Shown piece by piece: positions 1-6,211 of a stretch of DNA of 8,230 nucleotides. The translations under genes were made by a program, and so were the position numbers. The notes under the pieces are model-generated. The model worked only from the letters and a program-made list of their open reading frames with translations. It was not told the DNA's origin and searched no databases. Where the stretch lies: positions 1 to 8,230 of the forward strand of contig JAEMPZ010000257.1 in the NCBI GenBank assembly GCA_022759065.1, given 5' to 3'. The first letter of the stretch is position 1; every line of letters starts with the position of its first letter. The DNA comes from Acidobacteriota bacterium. GTDB lineage: Bacteria > Acidobacteriota > UBA4820 > DSQY01.

Positions 1-16
1 CCTAACCCCTAACTCC
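1..16. repeat. Two copies of a CCTAACCC-like unit at the window edge
   Basis: The window opens with CCTAACCCCTAACTCC, which is about two imperfect copies of a CCCCTAA unit just downstream of the likely operon terminator. Only two units are visible and the left side is cut off by the window, so it may be chance or the end of a longer low-complexity intergenic repeat. No function is assigned. Confidence 0.2.
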
Positions 17-30
17 ACTTGCGGCCCATG

Positions 31-65
31 AAGAACAACGCGGGCGGGGACAAAGCCCCGCCCGC
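31..65 (-). terminator. Probable Rho-independent terminator of the cytochrome operon
   Basis: Bases 40-49 (GCGGGCGGGG) and 56-65 (CCCCGCCCGC) form a perfect 10-bp stem with a 6-base loop. Read on the minus strand, the stem is followed by the moderately T-rich GTTGTTCTTC, and it lies about 35 bases after the cytochrome b stop codon. A smaller 7-bp hairpin (83-89 with 94-100) overlaps that stop codon. On the plus strand a run of six T lies about ten bases beyond the stem, so it may also work in the other direction. The imperfect T-tract limits confidence. Confidence 0.6.
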
Positions 66-99
66 ATAAAGGCGTTTTTTGGGGCGCGAAATGTCGCGC

Positions 100-708
100 C
101 TATTCGTTGCCGGTTATCATTGCCTTGATGAGGCTCAATGGGGTTTTTCCAGTCGTCGTCAGGTAAAGGTGGACGATCAGGAAGGCCAGGAAGAAGTAGG
201 CGCCGAGGGTGTGGGCCGGGGCGATGACGGAAAGGCCGCCCATCTTGGCGAAGAAAAGAGGCCAGCGGTTTGAGCCCCATAAGAGAAGCCCCGTCGCAAT
301 CTGGAAAGGAAAGAGAACATTCAGAAGCATGAGGTATGTGAGCTTCTGGAGCGGGTTCAGTTTGTGGCGCGGGTCCGCTTCGTAAGGATGCGGCTCCCCC
401 TTGAATATCCCGTAGAAGTAAAACCGGAACTGCTTGAAGGCGCCGGTCGTGAAGTCGTCCATCCTCGGGATGAAGTGGTGGTACTTGTCGGCGGTGAAGT
501 GGTAGAAAAAGCCGAGGAAAGCGTTGGCCAGCAGGGCAAAGCCGAGCCACGAGTGCCAGTGGACGGCGCGCGCCATGTTTCCGACTATTGGAAATCGGTC
601 GGGGTAATGGAGCTGGAATCCGGTGAGCAAAAGCAGAATTATGGCCGCCGCCTGGAGCCAGTGCCAGACGCGTTCGTGAGTGGAATAGAGGGGTTCTTCG
701 TGGTTCAT
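100..708 (-). CDS. Four-helix cytochrome b (HydC/FdnI, cytochrome b561-like), quinol-oxidising membrane subunit
   Basis: This 202-residue integral membrane protein has four hydrophobic segments at about 17-35, 50-72, 120-143 and 162-185. Candidate haem-ligating histidines are H16 (in a RVWHW motif in helix 1), H50 or H52 (HWHSWLG, helix 2), and H166 and H180 in helix 4. The 14-residue H166-H180 spacing equals that of the helix-4 ligands in the formate dehydrogenase subunit FdnI, so a dihaem b subunit exchanging electrons with (mena)quinol is likely. The chosen ATG overlaps the octahaem cytochrome stop as ATGA and has GGTGGAGG six bases upstream. An upstream in-frame start at 786 would add 26 non-conserved-looking residues. 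It is the last gene of the operon. Its partner is probably the periplasmic octahaem protein encoded just before it. A thiosulfate-reductase-type cytochrome b is the alternative label. Confidence 0.85.
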   Translation of the reverse strand: MNHEEPLYSTHERVWHWLQAAAIILLLLTGFQLHYPDRFPIVGNMARAVHWHSWLGFALLANAFLGFFYHFTADKYHHFIPRMDDFTTGAFKQFRFYFYGIFKGEPHPYEADPRHKLNPLQKLTYLMLLNVLFPFQIATGLLLWGSNRWPLFFAKMGGLSVIAPAHTLGAYFFLAFLIVHLYLTTTGKTPLSLIKAMITGNE

Positions 709-2774
709 GAATGGCCTCCACCGAAGATGATGCGCAGTCCGCCGTGGATCAGGGCAAAAAGCAGCGCGCCGAATACCGACAGCCAACCTATGATTTCAAT
801 CCATCCAACGCGGGAGTTACCGATTATATAGAACGAGGCCAGAAGGGAATGGTTGTCGAAAACCACTTCCTTGTCGGTCCACTTGGCCACGGGGCGCTGC
901 GCGCCCTGGAAATAAACCGGCACGTTCTTTGGCAATGCGTTGTCCAGGTCCAGTGGGCGGTTGAGGATGCTTTGTTTGGAGTGGCAATCGGTGCATTGCT
1001 TGGTGGCCTGATCCTTGCCGACTGTGCTGTGGCTCATCGCCCAGGGAACGACCTCGATGCGCAGTTCCGGGTCGGTGATTCCGGCGTACTTTTGCAGGAG
1101 CCCCTTGACCAGCTCGATCTTCTGGGGCGAATCGTAAATCGCGTGCTCGCTGTCTATGATGCCGTCCTTGTCGCCGAACGCCTGGACGATTTCGGGCCGG
1201 TACTCCCACCCTGCGTCTGGATCATGCGCGCTGAAGAAGGCTTTCTGGACCTGCCACGTGAAGACCGGGCGGCCCTTGGCCTTGTCAAACCAGTAGACGC
1301 CGGTAATCAGGTTCGTCGGGCGAATCTGCGGACGGCCGTCCTTGTCGGGCGTCACGATGTAAGCGGGCTTGAAGCCGGTGACCTTGGAGTCGGGGTCAAC
1401 GATGTCACCTTGGATGCCGCGGAAGGTGATGCGGCTCGTGCCGGTGTCCATCAGGAATCCCCACTCGTCGCTGCGGTAGGCCCAGAAGTGAACGGCCGGG
1501 ATGTGGCACGTCTGGCAGGTGAGGGCCTGGAAATGAATCTGTTTGTACGGGAGGAAGGCGTGGGTCTTCGACGTGTCGTGGCATTCATTGCAGCCGCGCA
1601 TCGTGTAGTGGCGCGTGACGTTCACCGTCTCCGGAGGAATATTGCCCCGCGCGAAGTTGTGGTCGGGCCGCTTGAGATAGGTGGCGATGTCCTCCTGCAT
1701 GGGCCTGTACTGAAGGCTCTTTTCCGGGTCGGATTGGATCTTGCGCCCCGGGTTGTTTGGAGCGAAATGGCAGTCAATACAGACGAGGTTTTTGGCGGCG
1801 TGGACGTCCCAGGGGTAGTCCATCTTTTCCTTGCCGACTATGTTGGGGGAGACGGTGTCGCTGATCTTTGCGCCGTTGTATATCCACCCAGCCTTTTCGG
1901 TGCCGCGCATGATGTCGCCGAAGACGATCGGCTGAATGTTGGTGGAATCCTTCGCCGAAAAGCCGTGGCACTGGGCGCAGTTCTGAAGCGTCGGGTCGGA
2001 AAGGTTCAAGGCCTCCGGCTTGACGGTGCCGTCGGGATTAAAGGCTTCTGGCTTGTATTTGAGGGAGCCGTCTTCTGAAGCCTCGACCAGCGCGGTTCCA
2101 GCCAGAGTCGCGGTATCGGCCCAGCGGAAGTCGCCCTTAGCCATTCTCTCCTTGCGGTCTTTGCGGCTGGCGCCCGGAACGTGGCAGATGAAGCAGTCGC
2201 CTTCGGAGATGCCGCTCTTTTGCCAATCCCACGGCTTTACCTCTCCGGTTTGGGCGTCGCGAACCGTATAGCTGGGGTCCAGCGCCCCTTTGGAGACCGC
2301 CTTCGGCGTGTTGTACCGGTTGCCGTACAGGTCATACTCCGAAATGCCTCCGCCGGTGTGGCAGACGCCGCACTTCGTCAGCCACTCGGCTTGGCTCATG
2401 TCCACGTCCGAGATGTCAGTGACGCCGGCGTGGGTGAGCTGGCGGTTTGGAATAATGGAAAACTTGCCAAACATGCCGGGCGAGGAGTTGAACGGGGCGA
2501 CCCCGTGGGAAGCCAAGAGCTTCGGGTCCATCTCGTTCTTGCCCTGCTGAAAGTGAAAGCTGTCGGTGATGAAGTCGTAGTCGTGGCACTTGCCGCACGT
2601 CTGCCTCGTGCTTATCGGCGCCTTGCTCTTCAGCACGTTCACGCCTTCTGCGTCCAGAAGCGTGATTGCGGGATGAGCGATCTTGGGCGCGGGCGCCTCT
2701 TGTGCCGCGACGCCGGCGCTTGCCGTGAGCAGCGCCAGGCCAATGCCTCCGCACAGCAATTTACTCAAGCGCAT
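705..2774 (-). CDS. Octahaem c-type cytochrome with signal peptide and C-terminal membrane anchor
   Basis: This 689-residue exported cytochrome has eight CxxCH haem sites starting at C60, C135, C194, C266, C332, C395, C420 and C594. A Sec signal peptide occupies about residues 1-24 (cleavage likely before QEAP). One transmembrane helix near the C-terminus (about 656-678) leaves the haem domain in the periplasm. A stretch of about 170 residues between haems 7 and 8 has no haem. The start ATG has AAGGAGA a few bases upstream. Its stop codon overlaps the start of the cytochrome b gene, which suggests translational coupling and a stable complex. The arrangement of multihaem c domain plus HydC/FdnI-type b domain resembles the single-chain CbcL quinol:cytochrome c oxidoreductase of Geobacter, here split in two. 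That assignment is inference. A relative of the octahaem tetrathionate/nitrite/hydroxylamine-type enzymes cannot be excluded, because the catalytic haem ligand cannot be judged from the sequence alone. Confidence 0.88.
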   Translation of the reverse strand: MRLSKLLCGGIGLALLTASAGVAAQEAPAPKIAHPAITLLDAEGVNVLKSKAPISTRQTCGKCHDYDFITDSFHFQQGKNEMDPKLLASHGVAPFNSSPGMFGKFSIIPNRQLTHAGVTDISDVDMSQAEWLTKCGVCHTGGGISEYDLYGNRYNTPKAVSKGALDPSYTVRDAQTGEVKPWDWQKSGISEGDCFICHVPGASRKDRKERMAKGDFRWADTATLAGTALVEASEDGSLKYKPEAFNPDGTVKPEALNLSDPTLQNCAQCHGFSAKDSTNIQPIVFGDIMRGTEKAGWIYNGAKISDTVSPNIVGKEKMDYPWDVHAAKNLVCIDCHFAPNNPGRKIQSDPEKSLQYRPMQEDIATYLKRPDHNFARGNIPPETVNVTRHYTMRGCNECHDTSKTHAFLPYKQIHFQALTCQTCHIPAVHFWAYRSDEWGFLMDTGTSRITFRGIQGDIVDPDSKVTGFKPAYIVTPDKDGRPQIRPTNLITGVYWFDKAKGRPVFTWQVQKAFFSAHDPDAGWEYRPEIVQAFGDKDGIIDSEHAIYDSPQKIELVKGLLQKYAGITDPELRIEVVPWAMSHSTVGKDQATKQCTDCHSKQSILNRPLDLDNALPKNVPVYFQGAQRPVAKWTDKEVVFDNHSLLASFYIIGNSRVGWIEIIGWLSVFGALLFALIHGGLRIIFGGGHS

Positions 2775-2808
2775 AATCTCTCCTTAACGAATGCCGTTTG
2801 TGAAGACA

Positions 2809-2836
2809 GCGCCGGAGGCCGTGAGGCCTCCGGCGC
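2809..2836 (-). other. Perfect 12-bp hairpin between porin and octahaem genes
   Basis: Bases 2809-2820 (GCGCCGGAGGCC) and 2825-2836 (GGCCTCCGGCGC) are exact reverse complements with a four-base loop. The element sits in the 75-base gap between the porin stop and the octahaem start. No T-run follows on either strand (TGTCTTCACA on the minus strand), so it is not a standard intrinsic terminator. It could be a partial terminator, an RNA-processing or 3'-end stabilising structure that sets the porin to cytochrome ratio, or a REP-like element. Confidence 0.6.
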
Positions 2837-2849
2837 CTAAAACCAAAGG

Positions 2850-4430
2850 CTAGAACCGCGCCTCCAGCATCATGTAGGCGTTCTTGACCGTCTTGGGGAA
2901 CGGGTAGAAGTTGTAAGTGACGTTGTCGAGGTTGAAGTAGCTCAGGTCGCCAGGAGCGATCTGCCAGCCGCTGAAGGCCGTGGAGTAGTCGTAGTGGGTG
3001 TATCCCACCTTCAAAGCGACGTTCTTGGCAAAGTTCCAGTGAACGTAACCTTCCCATACGTCACCCCTGGCCGCTAGTTTATCACTAGGTTCGCCCGCGG
3101 AGGGAGTATAGGTAAACCAGCGGTTGGAACCGTGGTTGAATTCAAGGCCGAGGCTCACCAGCGTGTTCGGGCGCCATTGGACGCCTGCCCAGTAAGCGGA
3201 GCCGGTCTTGCTTTCATTGGGGTCGCCCAGCAGGCCGCCGAAACCGTACTGGCTGACCTTGCCGTTCGGGTGGCTCTTGATGTAACCGGCGGAGACGAAG
3301 TAGGTGAACTTGTCGCCGATGTTGTGTTTCCAGGTGAGGCCCCACTGGTCCATGTCGCCCAGGTTGTTTGTGGCTGTAACATACTGGGGGCTCGGCATGG
3401 CGTATGGGCCTGGGATGGGGAAGTTGATGAGCGTGCCGAATGGAATGTCGGTCATGTTGTTGAAGCGGTTGTAGCCGAGGATGAACTGGGCGTTGTTGAC
3501 CGTGTTGCCAGACATCCACATGAGGGGCATGTCGTAGATAAATCCGATGACGGTGCTGTCGCGCATCGCGTTGATGCGTCCCATGCCGAATGGGGTCATG
3601 GTGTAGTTCTCGGCCACCTGGCCGCCGCCTCCAAAGCCGGCTTCATAGCCCACGCCGGCGCAGATGCCGATGCTGGTGCCTTCTGGAAGGCCGATCGTCC
3701 CGAGGTCATAGTCCACGTGAAGGCCGTCAACCTCCGCGTTGACCATGATCGCCTGCGGCGTTCCCTGGCGCTCGCTCTCCTCGCGGACTTCCATTGGAGG
3801 GCCGTCGCTTGTGTTCATGCGCCCGATGGCCATGGTCAAATGGCTGGTGGGGAACTTGTAGATGAAGAGGGCGCGCTCGACGTGAAGAATGTCGCTGGAC
3901 GGCACGCGGGTTGAGCTGAAATCGTTCTGTACGGTGTTGGGCATCCCGTTGAAAATCGGGACGTCCGCGCCGCCGTAGAGCTTGTACATGGAGAGGCGGC
4001 CCATGAACTTCATGTTGTCGTTGATCTGGGCGCTCATCTTGAGCCTCATCCTGAGCGACCACTGCATCGCGTTGGTCCAGTCCTGGGGGCCGACCGGCTG
4101 GTAGATGGGGTTGCCCATTCCATCAAAGCCCATGAACTGGTTGTAAGGGTTGATGTGCCAGCTCTGGTAATCGGAACGCACGCGCATGTCGCCGCCCCAC
4201 GAGATGTTGTCGCTCGCGGTCTTGGCTTCAACCTTGGCAACTCTGGCTTCAAGGTTCTGAACTTCTTGCGAGGGCGCCACCTGCTGCTGCTGCTGTTGCG
4301 AGACTTTCTGTTCGAGCGCCTGAAGCTGCTGCTTCAGCGCCTCGATCTGCTTCATCAGCTCTTCGTTGCTCTGGGCAAACAGGCCAAGAGGCAACATAAG
4401 AACCGCCAACAAAACGCCTAACTTCCTCAC
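2850..4430 (-). CDS. DUF3373-type outer-membrane porin-like beta-barrel protein
   Basis: From the proposed GTG start this is a 526-residue exported protein. It has a signal peptide (1-19, MRKLGVLL...LFA|QS), a coiled-coil region at about 22-72 with a six-glutamine run (45-50), and a beta-barrel from about residue 75 (ISWGGDMRVRSDYQ) to a terminal phenylalanine (LEARF), typical of outer-membrane proteins. The stretches SDILHVERALF (179-189) and GRMNTSDGPPMEVREE (203-218), followed by GTP, match my memory of the DUF3373 family, often found beside multihaem cytochromes in Geobacter-like bacteria. The GTG at 4430 has a consensus AAGGAGG five bases upstream, whereas the ATG at 4451 would bury that site inside the coding sequence and put charged residues before the signal peptide. 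It may form an outer-membrane channel or a scaffold for an electron conduit. Neither role is shown here. Confidence 0.85.
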   Translation of the reverse strand: MRKLGVLLAVLMLPLGLFAQSNEELMKQIEALKQQLQALEQKVSQQQQQQVAPSQEVQNLEARVAKVEAKTASDNISWGGDMRVRSDYQSWHINPYNQFMGFDGMGNPIYQPVGPQDWTNAMQWSLRMRLKMSAQINDNMKFMGRLSMYKLYGGADVPIFNGMPNTVQNDFSSTRVPSSDILHVERALFIYKFPTSHLTMAIGRMNTSDGPPMEVREESERQGTPQAIMVNAEVDGLHVDYDLGTIGLPEGTSIGICAGVGYEAGFGGGGQVAENYTMTPFGMGRINAMRDSTVIGFIYDMPLMWMSGNTVNNAQFILGYNRFNNMTDIPFGTLINFPIPGPYAMPSPQYVTATNNLGDMDQWGLTWKHNIGDKFTYFVSAGYIKSHPNGKVSQYGFGGLLGDPNESKTGSAYWAGVQWRPNTLVSLGLEFNHGSNRWFTYTPSAGEPSDKLAARGDVWEGYVHWNFAKNVALKVGYTHYDYSTAFSGWQIAPGDLSYFNLDNVTYNFYPFPKTVKNAYMMLEARF

Positions 4431-4444
4431 TCTCTCCTCCTTTT

Positions 4445-4471
4445 GCGCCATTTGAAGGCGCGGTTAACCGC
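4445..4471 (-). other. Intercistronic palindromes upstream of the porin start
   Basis: Bases 4460-4471 are a perfect 12-bp palindrome, GCGGTTAACCGC. An overlapping hairpin pairs 4445-4449 with 4457-4461 (GCGCC/GGCGC, seven-base loop). Both lie in the 64-base gap after the monohaem cytochrome stop. The second ends just before the AAAAGGAGG ribosome binding site of the porin, so the two folds are mutually exclusive and could affect porin translation. A DNA-binding site is the other possibility. Confidence 0.3.
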
Positions 4472-4494
4472 AACCTCTTCCCGCCCAGATATCA

Positions 4495-4827
4495 TCAGCC
4501 GCCGCACGTCTCGGGCTGCGGAGAATCGGACGCGTGGGCGACCACAAAGGCGAGCACGTCTTGGATCTGGTCGGGCGTGAGAATCTTGCTGAGCTGTTCC
4601 GTGCCCTTGTTGTGCTTTCCATCCTGGAAGTACTGCTTCCACTGGGCCTGGGTCTTGGTCAGAGGGGTAACCACCCCGCCCGCCTTGCCCGCCACGTGGC
4701 AGGTTTTGCAGTTCTTCTTGAAGAAATACTTGCCTCTGGTCTCGCTGCCAGCGGCCACGGTCGCGATAACCATCGCGCCAAGGCCCGCCGCCACGAAAGC
4801 CGTCTTGATCCACTTTGAAACCGTCAT
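4495..4827 (-). CDS. Small exported monohaem c-type cytochrome
   Basis: This 110-residue protein has a signal peptide or N-terminal anchor (about 1-26, ending ATVAAG) and one haem site CKTCH (C40-H44). Family-type features follow: TPLTKTQAQW, a KHNKGTEQL segment, an ILTPDQIQDVLAFV helix typical of class I cytochrome c folds, and a C-terminal DSPQPETCGG. There is no methionine after residue 19, so the usual distal Met ligand is absent and H72 or H98 may serve instead. Cys108 near the end is not part of the haem site. The start has the consensus AAAGGAGG five bases upstream. As the first gene of the operon with the porin, octahaem cytochrome and cytochrome b, it is probably a periplasmic electron carrier taking electrons from the octahaem subunit. 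That role is inferred from context. Confidence 0.85.
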   Translation of the reverse strand: MTVSKWIKTAFVAAGLGAMVIATVAAGSETRGKYFFKKNCKTCHVAGKAGGVVTPLTKTQAQWKQYFQDGKHNKGTEQLSKILTPDQIQDVLAFVVAHASDSPQPETCGG

Positions 4828-4880
4828 GCTAACCTCCTTTGGCCTTTCTAGGCCCGTTCTAGTTTGAGTAACCCTTCAGA

Positions 4881-4914
4881 GCGAGGCCCGATTTAGCGCC
4901 TCGCCGCGATTATA
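4881..4914 (-). promoter_or_regulatory. Candidate promoter and 5'-leader hairpin of the cytochrome operon
   Basis: On the minus strand a perfect TATAAT occupies 4914-4909, about 80 bases before the monohaem cytochrome start. No good -35 box lies at 17 bases (TCCCTC at 4937-4932), so an activator may be needed if this is a sigma-70 promoter. Just downstream, 4881-4887 and 4898-4904 (GCGAGGC/GCCTCGC) can form a 7-bp stem at the predicted 5' end of the message. The 243-base intergenic region supports a promoter here, but the exact start site is unproven. Confidence 0.4.
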
Positions 4915-4991
4915 GATGCTCTCTCAACCTGGAGGGAACAGAGGCCGCCTCCGGTTGGTGGCGGGTGGCCATTTCCCTCTGTCCAAATGTG

Positions 4992-5006
4992 CATATAGGT
5001 CATATG
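4992..5006. promoter_or_regulatory. Inverted repeat CATAT-N5-ATATG, possible operator
   Basis: The sequence CATATAGGTCATATG is a perfect 5-bp inverted repeat with a five-base spacer. It lies about 80 bases upstream of the candidate -10 box of the cytochrome operon and in an AT-richer patch of otherwise GC-rich DNA. The geometry suits a dimeric transcription regulator acting as activator. No specific family is recognised. Confidence 0.25.
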
Positions 5007-5070
5007 GCCACGCGATATTGGGCCCATTGAAAATCCTGTTACCTTTCCAAATAAAATGCATCGCAACCTA

Positions 5071-5844
5071 TCACTCAAGGCGGCGAAGAACGCGCTCGCC
5101 AAGGGCAACGACGAGTTTTCTGGGGAACAGCCGTTCGGAAACGACTTGGATTTTGTTGGCGAAGCCCGAAATGACGACCGGTTTGCGGCCGAGCGCGCAA
5201 AGGGCGTCTTTGGCTACTCGCGCGGGATCAGCCCCGGTGTGCGCCGCGCCACCCGCGCTGCCTTGAAACTCCGTGGCCGTGGCGCCTGGGCAGAGGGCCA
5301 GGATGTCCACGCCGGTCCCCTTCAATTCTTGGGCCATGGCTTCGGCGAGAAGCAGGTCGAAACCCTTGGTGGCCCCGTAGAGGCTCATGTGCGGCGTGCC
5401 CTGAAAAGCCGCCGTGGAGGCCACTATAACCATCCCGCCTCGGCCCCTTGCGACGAACCTCTTGGCGAAGTGGTGGGCTAAAAGGGCCACGGTGGTGCAA
5501 TTGAGACGGATCATCGTCGGGTAGCGGCGGGGCTCCTGGTTGACCACAAGGCCGTAATAGCCCATTCCGGCGTTGTTGATCAAGAGACCGACGTCCAGGC
5601 TTGACGTGGCGCCTTTCAATTCATCGGCCGCCTCTTCTTTGGAGAGGTCCAGGGGAACAACCTTGCACTCTATGCCATGGGTTTTGGAAAGTTCATCGGA
5701 GAGCTTTTGCAGCCGTTCGATGCGCCTGGCCACCAGAACTAGGTTGAACTTGAGGGCGGCGAGCTGGAGCGCGAACTGCTCGCCGATGCCGGCGGAAGCG
5801 CCAGTGATCACCGCCCATGGGCCATACTTTTCCTTAAGATTCAT
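5071..5844 (-). CDS. Short-chain dehydrogenase/reductase (classical SDR, DltE-like)
   Basis: This cytoplasmic 257-residue oxidoreductase has a Rossmann fold. It shows the cofactor motif TGASAGIG (14-21), NNAG (90-93), and a catalytic Ser143, Tyr156, Lys160 set, with Asn115 as the likely fourth residue. The basic ARR at 39-41 after the second strand suggests NADP(H) over NAD(H). The length is normal for a classical SDR. The ATG at 5844 is preferred because GGGGAGG precedes it by four bases. An in-frame ATG at 5862 would add six residues with a poor ribosome site. The substrate cannot be told. It is followed by 243 bases before the cytochrome operon promoter region and is probably transcribed separately from it. 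Confidence 0.85.
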   Translation of the reverse strand: MNLKEKYGPWAVITGASAGIGEQFALQLAALKFNLVLVARRIERLQKLSDELSKTHGIECKVVPLDLSKEEAADELKGATSSLDVGLLINNAGMGYYGLVVNQEPRRYPTMIRLNCTTVALLAHHFAKRFVARGRGGMVIVASTAAFQGTPHMSLYGATKGFDLLLAEAMAQELKGTGVDILALCPGATATEFQGSAGGAAHTGADPARVAKDALCALGRKPVVISGFANKIQVVSERLFPRKLVVALGERVLRRLE

Positions 5845-5858
5845 CTTGCCTCCCCACT

Positions 5859-6026
5859 TCATCTTTCATACGACGACCGGCCAACGACGAACGACGACCG
5901 CGCCAGGATTTGCGCCTCCGTCGTCCGTCTGTCGTCCGCCGCCTGTCGGCCGAGCGAAACCGTGAGCGCGGCTATCATTGCCACGATGGACAGGTTTCTC
6001 GCGCTCAGCCCTCGAACCGTAGCCAT
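5859..6026 (-). CDS. Doubtful 55-residue ORF with one hydrophobic segment
   Basis: The ATG at 6026 is preceded by GGGGAGG at a six-base spacing, and the frame ends 14 bases before the start of the downstream dehydrogenase. The N-terminal part (SARNLSIVAMIAALTVSLG) is hydrophobic and resembles the start of ECF-transporter substrate subunits. The C-terminal half is encoded entirely by the low-complexity GACGA/GTCGT element and looks unlike a folded protein. It may be a truncated remnant of a membrane protein, a leader ORF for the dehydrogenase, or chance. An earlier start at 6047 is possible but less well supported. Confidence 0.25.
   Translation of the reverse strand: MATVRGLSARNLSIVAMIAALTVSLGRQAADDRRTTEAQILARSSFVVGRSSYER
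5870..5952. repeat. Low-complexity GACGA / GTCGT inverted element
   Basis: The left arm (5870-5904) is built from repeats of ACGACGACC and ACGACGA. The right arm (5914-5952) carries GTCGTCCG twice (5920-5927 and 5931-5938), and the outer ends CGGCC (5878-5882) and GGCCG (5948-5952) are complementary. The arms can pair imperfectly around a short centre, AGGATTTG. Its composition differs from the neighbouring genes and it lies between two divergent dehydrogenase genes. It resembles a dispersed intergenic palindromic element, but copies elsewhere cannot be checked from this window. Confidence 0.45.
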
Positions 6027-6144
6027 CGGCCACCTCCCCTTAATCATAGACTACGGGCGGGGCAAATGGAAGTTGCGCCTGGCATCGCCGAAGGCGCCGG
6101 ACTATCTTCCGCGCCGCGGGGCTGGAACGAAAATAAGTCAGAGG

Positions 6145-6173
6145 TGGAATTTTCGCGAGCTTTCGGGTATATT
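6145..6173 (+). promoter_or_regulatory. Possible promoter of the YdfG-like dehydrogenase
   Basis: A TATATT box at 6168-6173 lies about 40 bases before the start of the plus-strand dehydrogenase, within a locally AT-richer stretch. The best -35 at 17 bases is TGGAAT (6145-6150), matching only three of six consensus positions. The placement is sensible for a divergent gene, but the match is weak. Confidence 0.3.
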
Positions 6174-6211
6174 CCCTAAGCAGGCCGGAAGGTGAGGCCA
6201 TGGAGGAAGTC

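Noticed and set aside
1..16. Telomere-like CCCTAA repeat as a replicon end
   Set aside because: Only about two imperfect units are visible at the window edge and the flanking genes are bacterial, so a telomere is not supported.
2..721. Minus-strand frame of 239 codons overlapping the cytochrome b gene
   Set aside because: It is arginine/proline-rich and out of frame with the clear four-helix cytochrome b, so it is a shadow.
711..2078. Long open frame of 455 codons on the plus strand
   Set aside because: It lies fully antisense to the octahaem cytochrome, whose eight haem motifs prove the minus-strand reading. GC-rich codon use commonly leaves such shadow frames open, and the translation shows no recognisable domain.
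2181..2840. Plus-strand open frame of 219 codons
   Set aside because: It is antisense to the 5' part of the octahaem gene and runs through the intergenic hairpin. It has no recognisable motif and is best explained by base composition.
3132..3914. Plus-strand open frame of 260 codons
   Set aside because: It is antisense to the porin gene, whose signal peptide, barrel and terminal phenylalanine support the minus strand.
4279..4299. CTG/CAG triplet run
   Set aside because: It encodes the six-glutamine stretch in the porin coiled-coil region. Such short runs are common in these linkers and it is not treated as a separate repeat element.
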